This document shows positions 8,817 to 17,539 of a stretch of 35,185 nt of DNA, one piece after another. The position numbers were made by a program, and so were the translations under genes. The stretch comes from Psychromonas antarctica (lineage in GTDB: Bacteria > Pseudomonadota > Gammaproteobacteria > Enterobacterales > Psychromonadaceae). Below the pieces are notes generated by a model, which saw only the letters and a program-made list of their open reading frames with translations, had not been told where the DNA came from and made no database searches. The stretch spans positions 1 to 35,185 of the forward strand of contig NZ_JAHNZV010000025.1 of NCBI RefSeq assembly GCF_022267535.1, in the 5' to 3' direction. Each line of letters begins with the position of its first letter. Positions within the stretch are counted from its first letter, which is position 1.

Positions 8817-9623
8817 ATGGCTAAGCAACATAAGAATGCAACTACGACCGCGGAGATTCGTGCTTTTATTCACGCATCCGATCTACCTACGGCGGTATTA
8901 GCACGTCTGCTGAAAATTTCGGAATCGACAGTACGTAAATGGCGGAAGCGCAGTGATACCAATGATGCATCACATATCCCCAAGCAATTAAACACCACCC
9001 TGAGTGTGCCGCAAGAGTTTGCCATCGTGCATTTGCGCAGCCGATTAATGCTTTCGTTAGATGAATTGCTGGTGGTGTGCAAAGAGTTTATTAATGAAAA
9101 CACTTCTCGTGCCGGACTACAGCGCTGTTTAAAGCGCCATGGTGTATCCCGCTTAGCGGATATGGATCCAATGCTTGATATGATCGATGATGATTTTGTA
9201 TTGGTCGATATAGAAGAAAATGAATCCAACCAAGTGATCAGCTCACAAATTTCCCCGCAAGCGATGTCTGATGTGTTAAATCAAATGCGCCAGAAAAGCA
9301 GAGAATGCACGCAAACTCCCAGTGAATTGGCAGAATATGCCTTACATGCCAAATCAACGGAGTTAAGTTGCCTAGATGTGGTGCAAGTGAATGTGACCAC
9401 CTTGCCTAAATTTATCGGCCAGACAGCGCAATACAGATTATTAGTGGCGAACGATCCCGATGGCAGCTGGCTTTATGTTGATCTCTATTGTGATGATGAG
9501 AAAAATGCAGCCAGACGCTACATGAAACACGTTTTAAAAAAAGCGCCATTTCATATCCGTCGTGTACTTGCCGGTAATTACAATGAATTTTTAAGTCGCT
9601 TTCGTTTATTAGATGAGCAATAA
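8817..9623 (+). CDS. pfaR: PfaR, transposase-derived regulator of the PUFA synthase cluster
   Basis: This 268-residue protein sits 56 bp upstream of pfaA, where other marine clusters carry pfaR, reported there as a regulator of pfa expression. An N-terminal helix-turn-helix (about residues 20-45: PTAVLARLLKISESTVRKW) is followed by a second helical domain with SLDELLVVCKEF and SRAGLQRCLKRHGVSRL. Both resemble the DNA-binding half of IS481 transposases. The C-terminal part (about 185-268) resembles the start of the transposase catalytic core, but the first Asp position is Asn192 (VQVNVTTLP), the second is Gly253 (LAGNYNEF), and the chain ends before the catalytic Glu. It should therefore bind DNA without cutting it. 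That it controls pfaABCD here is inferred from position. Confidence 0.85.
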   Translation: MAKQHKNATTTAEIRAFIHASDLPTAVLARLLKISESTVRKWRKRSDTNDASHIPKQLNTTLSVPQEFAIVHLRSRLMLSLDELLVVCKEFINENTSRAGLQRCLKRHGVSRLADMDPMLDMIDDDFVLVDIEENESNQVISSQISPQAMSDVLNQMRQKSRECTQTPSELAEYALHAKSTELSCLDVVQVNVTTLPKFIGQTAQYRLLVANDPDGSWLYVDLYCDDEKNAARRYMKHVLKKAPFHIRRVLAGNYNEFLSRFRLLDEQ

Positions 9624-9679
9624 CAACCGCCATTTACGTTTATAACGATTACGCAACAGATCCTAACTGGAGTAATAGA

Positions 9680-12600
9680 ATGTCAGACGAAAAAAACAAC
9701 AATAATGCCACTGCAGTTGAAGATAAGCAGTTAAATTCGCGTTTACAAAGCACTCCAATAGCGATTGTCGGTATGGCATCAGTTTTTGCTGAAAGTAAAA
9801 ACCTAGCGCAATTTTGGGACAATATTGTTGAGTCGGTTAATGGTATTAAAGATATACCAGAAGATCGCTGGGCGATTGACGATTATTACTCCAGTGATAA
9901 AAAAGCAGCGGATAAAAGTTATTGTAAACGCGGCGGATTTTTACCTGAAGTTGACTTCGATCCCATGGAATTTGGTCTACCACCTAATATTTTAGAGCTT
10001 ACCGATATCACTCAGTTAATGTCATTAGTGGTGGCGCGTGATGTCTTAGCGGATGCCGGCATTAGTGATGAAAATAGTTATGATCGCGATAAAATCGGCA
10101 TCACATTAGGTGTTGGCGGTGGCCAAAAGCAAGGCGGCCAGCTAGTGTCTCGCCTGCAGGGCCCGGTTTTAGATAAAGTGTTAAAAGCATCGGGTGTTAA
10201 TCAGCAAGATCGCACTGTTATTATTGATAAATTTAAAAAAGCCTATATCCCTTGGGAAGAAAATTCTTTCCCTGGCATGTTGGGCAATGTGATTGCTGGT
10301 CGTATCGCCAACCGCTTTAACTTTGGTGGTACTAACTGTGTGGTTGATGCTGCTTGTGCTGGCTCACTTGCGGCAATTAAAATGGCGGTATCAGATCTGC
10401 TTGAATATCGCTCGGAAATGATGATTTCTGGCGGTGTGTGCTGCGATAATTCTCCCTTTATGTATATGTCATTTTCAAAAACACCTGCCTTTACGGATGC
10501 TGATAATACTTGCCCTTTTGATGAGAAATCGAAGGGGATGATGATTGGCGAAGGGGTCGGCATGATCGCCCTTAAGCGTCTTGAAGATGCTGAGCGTGAT
10601 GGCGATAAAATTTATGCGGTGATTAAAGGCATTGGTAGTTCATCTGATGGCCGTTTTAAATCAATTTATGCGCCGCGCCCAGAAGGGCAATTGAAAGCAT
10701 TAAAACGCGCCTATGCGGATGCGGGTTTTGACCCAAAAACCTGTGGTTTGATTGAAGCGCATGGCACTGGCACTAAGGCCGGGGATGCTGCAGAATTTAC
10801 TGGCCTAAATCTACTTTTTAGTGAGCATAACGATCAAAAACAATATATCGCATTAGGCTCGGTGAAATCTCAAATCGGTCATACGAAAGCGGCCGCAGGC
10901 ACTGCAGGTATCATTAAAGCAGCGTTGGCGCTGCATCATAAAATACTGCCTGCGACAATTAATGTCGATCAGCCTAATCAGAATTTAGATATTGAAAATA
11001 CACCGTTGTATGTCAATAACGAAACACGCCCTTGGATGCCGCGCGCTGATGGCATTAAACGTCGAGCGGGCATTAGCTCATTTGGTTTTGGCGGTACTAA
11101 CTTCCATTTTGTATTAGAAGAGTACAGAAATACGCAGACCGCGGCTTATCGTTTAACGGCTGTGCCGCAAACTATTTTAATCAGTGCGGCAGATAAAGCT
11201 GCTTTAATTGCTTCTTTATCACTTTGCTTGGAAAAATTGGCTATTCCAGAAGACCAAGCGGTGTATGCGTTTAATGCTTTAGTCTGTGAACATCCACTTA
11301 GAAAGCTGGCAGATGATGATACGCGCTGCGGTTTTGTTGCTCAAGATGCGGCACAGGCAAAAATAGCCATTGAGCAAATCTTAAAACAATTAAACAGTGA
11401 TCCTAGCAATACATGGAGTACGCCAAGCGGTCTATATTACCGTGACTCAGGTTTAGCAACGGCGGGTAAGGTGGTTGCTCTATTTTCTGGTCAAGGATCG
11501 CAATATCTTAATATGGGACGAGATCTACTTTGTAATTTCCCTCCTATGCTTGCTAGTGCGGCGCAAATGGATAAACAGTTTAGCGTAGCAGGTTTGCCTC
11601 AACTTTCAGAAACACTGTATCCCATTCCTGTTTTCAGTGATGCGCAGCGTAAGGCACAACAAGAACGTTTACGTTTAACCCAATATGCACAACCTTCAAT
11701 TGGTGCATTTAGTGTCGGTTTATATAACACCTTTAGCCAAGCGGGTTTTAAATGCGATTTTACTGCTGGACACAGTTTTGGTGAGTTGACCGCATTATGG
11801 GCGGCAGGTGTTGTCTCTGATTCTGATTATATGACGTTGGCGCGTAGTCGTGGTCAGGCAATGGCGGCTCCGAGTGATCCCAGCTTTGACACTGGCACAA
11901 TGATCGCGGTGATCGGTTCGCCTGACGAAATAGCAGATGAGATTAAAGCAATTCCAGATATAAAGATTGCTAATTATAATGCTAAAAATCAGGTTGTGGT
12001 TGCCGGCGTAACGGAGCAAATATCTGTTGCTTCTGCTGCGCTGCAGGCCAAAGGTTACAAAGTCGTTGATCTCCCTGTTTCCGCTGCATTTCATACTGAA
12101 TTGGTTGGCCATGCGCAAAAGCCTTTTGCTGAGGTCATTGATAGTATTGAATTTAAGACTCCGTCCATTCCTGTTTATGCCAATGGTAGTGGTAAAGCGC
12201 ATGCTGAGAGTGGCGAAGCGATTAAAGCAAGTCTAAAAAATCATATTCTTGAACCTGTACACTTTAGTGAGCAAATTGAAAACTTATATCAAGTTGGTGG
12301 ACGCATATTTGTTGAATTTGGGCCAAAAAATGTATTAACCCGTCTCGTGGATAATATTTTAGCGGATAAAAATGATGTCACGACGATTGCCATTAACAGC
12401 AACGCACATAAATCGGCTGATCTGCAACTTCGTTTGGCAGCAGTGGAAATGGCTGTCCTTGGTCTATCTTTGCATAATATTGATCCATACGATGCACTTC
12501 AACGCCCATTAGTTGCGCCTAAAAAATCGCCATTAGCGATGAAATTAACGGGTGCGGCTTATGTCAGTGATAAATCCAAAAAAGCATTTTCAGATTGCCT

Positions 12601-15600
12601 TAATGATGGTTGGACCTTAAGTGGATCTGATCCTAAAACCGTTGAAAAAATAGTGATTAAAGAAGTCATTGTGGAAAAAGTCGTTGAAAAGATAGTTTAT
12701 CTAAATAGCGATGGTACGCCGCTTAATCAAGTACCTACAGCAACTGGGCAAAGTGAATTAGCGCAGTCCATTGAGCAGACTGTCGCCTCGTTTGTAAATC
12801 AGCAGGCACAACTACTCAACGTGCATCAAGAATATATGCAAGGACCTAAAGCCTATGCTGAAACTTTCCAAACTGTTCTGCAAGCACAAGCGGGCGCAAC
12901 ACAATTACCGGAAAGTTTAGACAAAACGCTAGCAATGTATCATCAGTTCCAGAGTGATACTTTACGTGTTCATGAAACTTATCTGAATAATCAAACAGCT
13001 AATATGGCGCATATGTTATCTGCGTTACCCGAAACAGGTACTCAGGCTGCGATTGCATCGTTAAATACGGCAACAACGTCCCCTGTAACTGCTGCGCATA
13101 AAAAACCGCTAGTGGATCTTTCTGAACAAATTGCGGCCACGCATCAGACTATTCAGAAAAACAGTGTTAAGGAGACGGTTACGCCAATTCCAGCAACGGG
13201 ACCTGTTGTTAATGCTCCGGTATTTGATCTTAATAGTATTGAAAAAGTAATGCTTGCGGTGGTTGCCGATAAGACAGGCTATCCCGCTGAGATGCTTGAA
13301 CTTTCCATGGATATGGAAGCTGACTTGGGCATCGACTCGATTAAACGAGTAGAAATTCTCGGTGCGGTGCAAGATGAAATTAGTCATTTGCCTGAGCTAA
13401 ATGCGGAAGATCTTGCTGAATTACGTACATTGGGAGAAATCGTTACCTATATGGGGTCGGTTGCCGCAAGTATCGCTGCGCCTGCTAGTGCTGACACAAT
13501 ACTTGCTGCACAGCCATCTGTCACGCTAGATGTCGCGCAAATAGAAAAAGTAATGATGAGTGTGGTGGCAGATAAAACCGGCTATCCCGCTGAGATGCTT
13601 GAACTTTCAATGGATATGGAAGCGGACTTGGGGATCGACTCAATTAAACGCGTTGAGATTCTCGGTGCGGTGCAAGATGAAATCAGTCATTTGCCTGAGC
13701 TAAATGCGGAAGATCTTGCTGAATTACGTACATTGGGAGAAATCGTTACCTATATGGGGTCGGTTGCCGCAAGTATCGCTGCGCCTGCTAGTGCTGACAC
13801 AATACTTGCTGCACAGCCATCCGTCACGCTAGATGTCGCGCAAATAGAAAAAGTAATGATGAGTGTGGTGGCAGATAAAACCGGCTATCCCGCTGAGATG
13901 CTTGAACTTTCAATGGATATGGAAGCGGACTTGGGTATCGACTCGATTAAACGTGTTGAGATTCTCGGTGCCGTGCAAGATGAAATCAGTCATTTGCCCG
14001 AGCTAAATGCGGAAGATCTTGCTGAATTACGTACATTGGGAGATATCGTTACCTATATGGGGGCGGTTGCCGCAAGTATCGCTGCGCCTGCAAGTACTAG
14101 TGCTGACACAACACTTGCTGCACAGCCAACCGTCACGCTAGATGTCGCGCAAATAGAAAAAGTAATGATGAGTGTGGTGGCAGATAAAACCGGCTATCCC
14201 GCTGAGATGCTTGAACTTTCAATGGATATGGAAGCGGACTTGGGGATCGACTCGATTAAACGTGTTGAGATTCTCGGTGCGGTGCAAGATGAAATCAGTC
14301 ATTTGCCTGAGCTAAATGCGGAAGATCTTGCTGAATTACGTACATTGGGCGAAATCGTTACCTATATGGGGTCGGTTGCCGAAAGTATCGCTGCGCCTGC
14401 AAATGGAAATGCAAGTGCTAATGTGCCATTTGCTGCACAGCAAACCGTCACGCTAGATGTCGCGCAAATAGAAAAAGTAATGATGAGTGTGGTGGCAGAT
14501 AAAACCGGCTATCCCGCTGAGATGCTTGAACTTTCAATGGATATGGAAGCGGACTTGGGCATCGACTCGATTAAACGAGTAGAAATTCTCGGTGCGGTGC
14601 AAGATGAAATCAGTCATTTGCCCGAGCTAAATGCGGAAGATCTTGCTGAGTTACGTACATTGGGAGAAATCGTTACCTATATGGGGTCGGTTGCCGCAAG
14701 TATCGCTGCGCCTGCAAATACTAGTGCTGGCACAACACTTGCTGCACAGCCAACCGTCACGCTAGATGTCGCGCAAATAGAAAAAGTAATGATGAGTGTG
14801 GTGGCAGATAAAACCGGCTATCCCGCTGAGATGCTTGAACTTTCAATGGATATGGAAGCGGACTTGGGGATCGACTCAATTAAACGCGTTGAGATTCTTG
14901 GTGCTGCGCAAGATGAAATAAGTGCTTTGCCTGAATTGAATGCACAAGCGTTAGCAGAACTGCGCACATTAGGACAAATAGTAGAGTATATGGGGACAAC
15001 GCTTGGAACCTCTGGCAATAAAAGTGAGGAGGAAAACGAAGTAAAAAAGCCTGAACAGAGAGTCACTAAATTCGAGCCGGTGCCAAGTGCCGTGGTTAAG
15101 ATTCAGCATCTTGATCCAACAAAACAAATAGAGCGCAACATGAATGGCGAAAATTTGTTACTTGTTAATGATGGTGAAGGTGCGAGTGTTCGTCTCGCTG
15201 ATAAACTAACGCAACTAGGTTGGACGGTGACGGTATTAACCCCTGTTTGGGTTAAAAGCGTCAGTTCAAAGAACTTTGCTGACAATATCAATCAGGTAGA
15301 ACTTGCCGAGCTGAATGAGCAAGAGTTAACGACTATTCTCGCCACTCAAACCCGTTGGACAACGGTTATCTATTTGCATCCGAAAGCGACTATTAGTGCG
15401 ATTGAATATCCACAAATTAGTAAGCAGGGTCTACAACTCGCGTTTTTATTAGCAAAATTAACGGGTATTGCTAAGGTTGAAAATAAAGATGCCCGTTCAT
15501 CATTTGTTGTTTTAACCCGTCAGGGGGGGAGTTTTGCATTAGACGATAGCGAATTAGATGCTGATTTAGTGCAGAGTGGTTTAACTGCTTTAGTTAAAAC

Positions 15601-17539
15601 ATTAGCTCATGAATGGCCAAACGTATTCTGTCGTGCGATTGATATAGCCAGTAAATTTGCTGGCGATAAAGTAGCGAATCTCATTATCGATGAACTTTAC
15701 GATGCCGACATTAAACCCGTTGAAGTGGGTTTTAATCACAATGGCCGTTTAACATTAATGGCAGAGGCAAGCGATAGTAATGCTTTATCGGCAGGCAATC
15801 AGATTAATCAAGATTCCTTATTTTTGGTTAGTGGTGGTGCAAAAGGTGTTACTGCGCAGTGTGTTATTCGTTTAGCACAACAATACCAATCAAAGTTTAT
15901 CCTTTTAGGACGAACGGCTTATAACAGTGATGAGCCGAATTGGGCGTTAGGAATAACCGACCTTGCAGCACTGAAAAAATCTGCGATGCAAAGTTTGCAG
16001 AGTGCCAATGAAAAAGCGACTCCGGTAACGGTGGCTGCGCAGATTCGTCCCATTTTAGCTAATCGTGAAATTAAGCAAACATTAGAGGCAATTAATGCTG
16101 CTGGTGGTCTTGCTGAATATATCTGTGCTGATGTCACTGATAGCGATAATGTCGTTGCAGCGGTCTCTCCTGTGACAGATTTATGGGGCGATATCACGGG
16201 GATTATTCATGGTGCAGGCGTACTGGCAGATAAATTTATAGAGCAGAAAACACTCGCCGATTTTGATGCGGTATATAACACCAAAATCGAAGGGTTATTA
16301 TCTTTGTTGGCATGTTGTCAGCAAGATAAGCTTCAACAATTAGCGTTATTTTCATCTGCCGCTGGTTTTTACGGCAATGCAGGCCAATCAGATTATGCCA
16401 TTGCCAATGATATCTTAAATAAAACGGCATACCGTTTTAAAGCGCTACATCCTGCAGCTCAAGTACTGAGTTTTAATTGGGGACCTTGGGATGGTGGAAT
16501 GGTGACCGCGGATCTTAAACGTATGTTTACAGAGCGCGGCGTTTATATTATTCCGCTTGATGCGGGGGCACAGTTGTTTGTTAATGAACTAGGTGCCGAT
16601 AGCAATCGCTCCCCACAACTCCTCGTTGGTAATGATATGGGAGGGGGGCCTGTTGCGCAGCCGGAGGATTCATCAAAAAAGTCGTTAGTGAGTCACTTAT
16701 CTAGAACTCTTTTAGCGGCTAACAATCCTTTTATTGCGGATCACCAGATCGGTGCTGAACAAGTATTACCGACGGTTTGTGCTATTGCTTATATGGTGGA
16801 AGCAGCGCAGGCTATCTATCCTGATTATCTGTACAGCGGTTTTGAAAATTATAAACTCTTTAAAGGCATTATCTTTAATAATGCCCAAGCAAGAAAATTG
16901 GATATTGATCTTCAATTAGTGGCACAAAGTCCAGAGCTATTATCTATTGAAGCTAAGATATCGAGTACAGATCGCAGTGGCAGAACCGTTTTCCATTATG
17001 TAGCCACCTTGTTGTTTGTTAAACAGCGCTCAGTGTTACCTCTTTATAGTGGGGAATTAAGCCAATTACAGCTAAGTAAACAAGCAAGCGCCGCGACTTT
17101 GTATAAAGATGGCACGCTGTTTCATGGTGAAAGCTTTCAGGGAATTTTAGCGATTAATGCCTGTGATGAGCAGGGATTGCTGTTGAGTTGTAAAATTGAG
17201 TCCACGGTTTTAGCTAAGCAGGGGGAATTTGATCTCAGTAATTTTAATCTTTTTGCCAACGATCTTGTTTATCAGGCGTTACTCGTCTGGACAGGTAAAC
17301 AGCTTGGGCTTGGCGCGCTACCATCTACGACGAGTCGCTGGACCGTCTATCAAGAAGTGCCGGTTGATCAACCTTTTTATTTGAAACTGATGGTGACAGA
17401 GCAAAAGGGAACGCTGCTGGTTGCCGATATTGCTCTGATTGATATCGATAAACAGATCTTAGCAAATGTAGTCGGCGCAGCAGTGACATGCAGTGGCAGT
17501 CTAACTGAGCTATTTAAAGTCGTTAAAAGCAATGACTGA
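9680..17539 (+). CDS. pfaA: PUFA synthase subunit PfaA (KS-MAT-6xACP-KR-DH)
   Basis: This is the 2619-residue core subunit of an iterative, anaerobic-type polyunsaturated fatty acid synthase. Domains in order: ketosynthase (about 26-485) with Cys226 (DAACAGS), His361 (EAHGTGT) and His401; malonyl-CoA acyltransferase (about 605-920) with FSGQGSQ and the nucleophile Ser699 (GHSFGE); a linker with a Lys/Glu/Val-rich stretch near 985-1010; six acyl carrier domains (1183-1772) with pantetheine serines at 1220, 1321, 1422, 1525, 1630 and 1733 (LGIDSIK); ketoreductase (about 2040-2330) with a GGAKGV nucleotide loop and Tyr2239 (YAIAND); and a C-terminal dehydratase-like hotdog (about 2345-2619) with DHQIGAEQVLP. 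It starts at ATG 9680 behind CTGGAG. The stop overlaps pfaB by eight bases. The ACPs need a phosphopantetheinyl transferase that this window lacks. Confidence 0.98.
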   Translation: MSDEKNNNNATAVEDKQLNSRLQSTPIAIVGMASVFAESKNLAQFWDNIVESVNGIKDIPEDRWAIDDYYSSDKKAADKSYCKRGGFLPEVDFDPMEFGLPPNILELTDITQLMSLVVARDVLADAGISDENSYDRDKIGITLGVGGGQKQGGQLVSRLQGPVLDKVLKASGVNQQDRTVIIDKFKKAYIPWEENSFPGMLGNVIAGRIANRFNFGGTNCVVDAACAGSLAAIKMAVSDLLEYRSEMMISGGVCCDNSPFMYMSFSKTPAFTDADNTCPFDEKSKGMMIGEGVGMIALKRLEDAERDGDKIYAVIKGIGSSSDGRFKSIYAPRPEGQLKALKRAYADAGFDPKTCGLIEAHGTGTKAGDAAEFTGLNLLFSEHNDQKQYIALGSVKSQIGHTKAAAGTAGIIKAALALHHKILPATINVDQPNQNLDIENTPLYVNNETRPWMPRADGIKRRAGISSFGFGGTNFHFVLEEYRNTQTAAYRLTAVPQTILISAADKAALIASLSLCLEKLAIPEDQAVYAFNALVCEHPLRKLADDDTRCGFVAQDAAQAKIAIEQILKQLNSDPSNTWSTPSGLYYRDSGLATAGKVVALFSGQGSQYLNMGRDLLCNFPPMLASAAQMDKQFSVAGLPQLSETLYPIPVFSDAQRKAQQERLRLTQYAQPSIGAFSVGLYNTFSQAGFKCDFTAGHSFGELTALWAAGVVSDSDYMTLARSRGQAMAAPSDPSFDTGTMIAVIGSPDEIADEIKAIPDIKIANYNAKNQVVVAGVTEQISVASAALQAKGYKVVDLPVSAAFHTELVGHAQKPFAEVIDSIEFKTPSIPVYANGSGKAHAESGEAIKASLKNHILEPVHFSEQIENLYQVGGRIFVEFGPKNVLTRLVDNILADKNDVTTIAINSNAHKSADLQLRLAAVEMAVLGLSLHNIDPYDALQRPLVAPKKSPLAMKLTGAAYVSDKSKKAFSDCLNDGWTLSGSDPKTVEKIVIKEVIVEKVVEKIVYLNSDGTPLNQVPTATGQSELAQSIEQTVASFVNQQAQLLNVHQEYMQGPKAYAETFQTVLQAQAGATQLPESLDKTLAMYHQFQSDTLRVHETYLNNQTANMAHMLSALPETGTQAAIASLNTATTSPVTAAHKKPLVDLSEQIAATHQTIQKNSVKETVTPIPATGPVVNAPVFDLNSIEKVMLAVVADKTGYPAEMLELSMDMEADLGIDSIKRVEILGAVQDEISHLPELNAEDLAELRTLGEIVTYMGSVAASIAAPASADTILAAQPSVTLDVAQIEKVMMSVVADKTGYPAEMLELSMDMEADLGIDSIKRVEILGAVQDEISHLPELNAEDLAELRTLGEIVTYMGSVAASIAAPASADTILAAQPSVTLDVAQIEKVMMSVVADKTGYPAEMLELSMDMEADLGIDSIKRVEILGAVQDEISHLPELNAEDLAELRTLGDIVTYMGAVAASIAAPASTSADTTLAAQPTVTLDVAQIEKVMMSVVADKTGYPAEMLELSMDMEADLGIDSIKRVEILGAVQDEISHLPELNAEDLAELRTLGEIVTYMGSVAESIAAPANGNASANVPFAAQQTVTLDVAQIEKVMMSVVADKTGYPAEMLELSMDMEADLGIDSIKRVEILGAVQDEISHLPELNAEDLAELRTLGEIVTYMGSVAASIAAPANTSAGTTLAAQPTVTLDVAQIEKVMMSVVADKTGYPAEMLELSMDMEADLGIDSIKRVEILGAAQDEISALPELNAQALAELRTLGQIVEYMGTTLGTSGNKSEEENEVKKPEQRVTKFEPVPSAVVKIQHLDPTKQIERNMNGENLLLVNDGEGASVRLADKLTQLGWTVTVLTPVWVKSVSSKNFADNINQVELAELNEQELTTILATQTRWTTVIYLHPKATISAIEYPQISKQGLQLAFLLAKLTGIAKVENKDARSSFVVLTRQGGSFALDDSELDADLVQSGLTALVKTLAHEWPNVFCRAIDIASKFAGDKVANLIIDELYDADIKPVEVGFNHNGRLTLMAEASDSNALSAGNQINQDSLFLVSGGAKGVTAQCVIRLAQQYQSKFILLGRTAYNSDEPNWALGITDLAALKKSAMQSLQSANEKATPVTVAAQIRPILANREIKQTLEAINAAGGLAEYICADVTDSDNVVAAVSPVTDLWGDITGIIHGAGVLADKFIEQKTLADFDAVYNTKIEGLLSLLACCQQDKLQQLALFSSAAGFYGNAGQSDYAIANDILNKTAYRFKALHPAAQVLSFNWGPWDGGMVTADLKRMFTERGVYIIPLDAGAQLFVNELGADSNRSPQLLVGNDMGGGPVAQPEDSSKKSLVSHLSRTLLAANNPFIADHQIGAEQVLPTVCAIAYMVEAAQAIYPDYLYSGFENYKLFKGIIFNNAQARKLDIDLQLVAQSPELLSIEAKISSTDRSGRTVFHYVATLLFVKQRSVLPLYSGELSQLQLSKQASAATLYKDGTLFHGESFQGILAINACDEQGLLLSCKIESTVLAKQGEFDLSNFNLFANDLVYQALLVWTGKQLGLGALPSTTSRWTVYQEVPVDQPFYLKLMVTEQKGTLLVADIALIDIDKQILANVVGAAVTCSGSLTELFKVVKSND
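13226..14995 (+). repeat. Six tandem ACP-coding repeats inside pfaA
   Basis: The units begin at 13226, 13529, 13832, 14141, 14456 and 14765, with periods of 303, 303, 309, 315 and 309 bp. The ACP cores are almost identical in DNA, while the Ala/Thr-rich linkers vary slightly in length. Silent variants around the active serine are shared by non-adjacent units: 1 with 5, 2 with 6, and 3 closely with 4. Unit 6 diverges in its second half (GAAQDEISALPELNAQALAEL). In related synthases ACP number varies and affects output; that background is from the literature. Confidence 0.95.

Noticed and set aside
13109-13387. Open frames on the minus strand across the ACP repeats and other parts of pfaA, pfaB and pfaC
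   Set aside because: They have no recognisable protein features or ribosome binding sites and lie opposite strongly conserved coding sequence, so they are shadows of the real genes.
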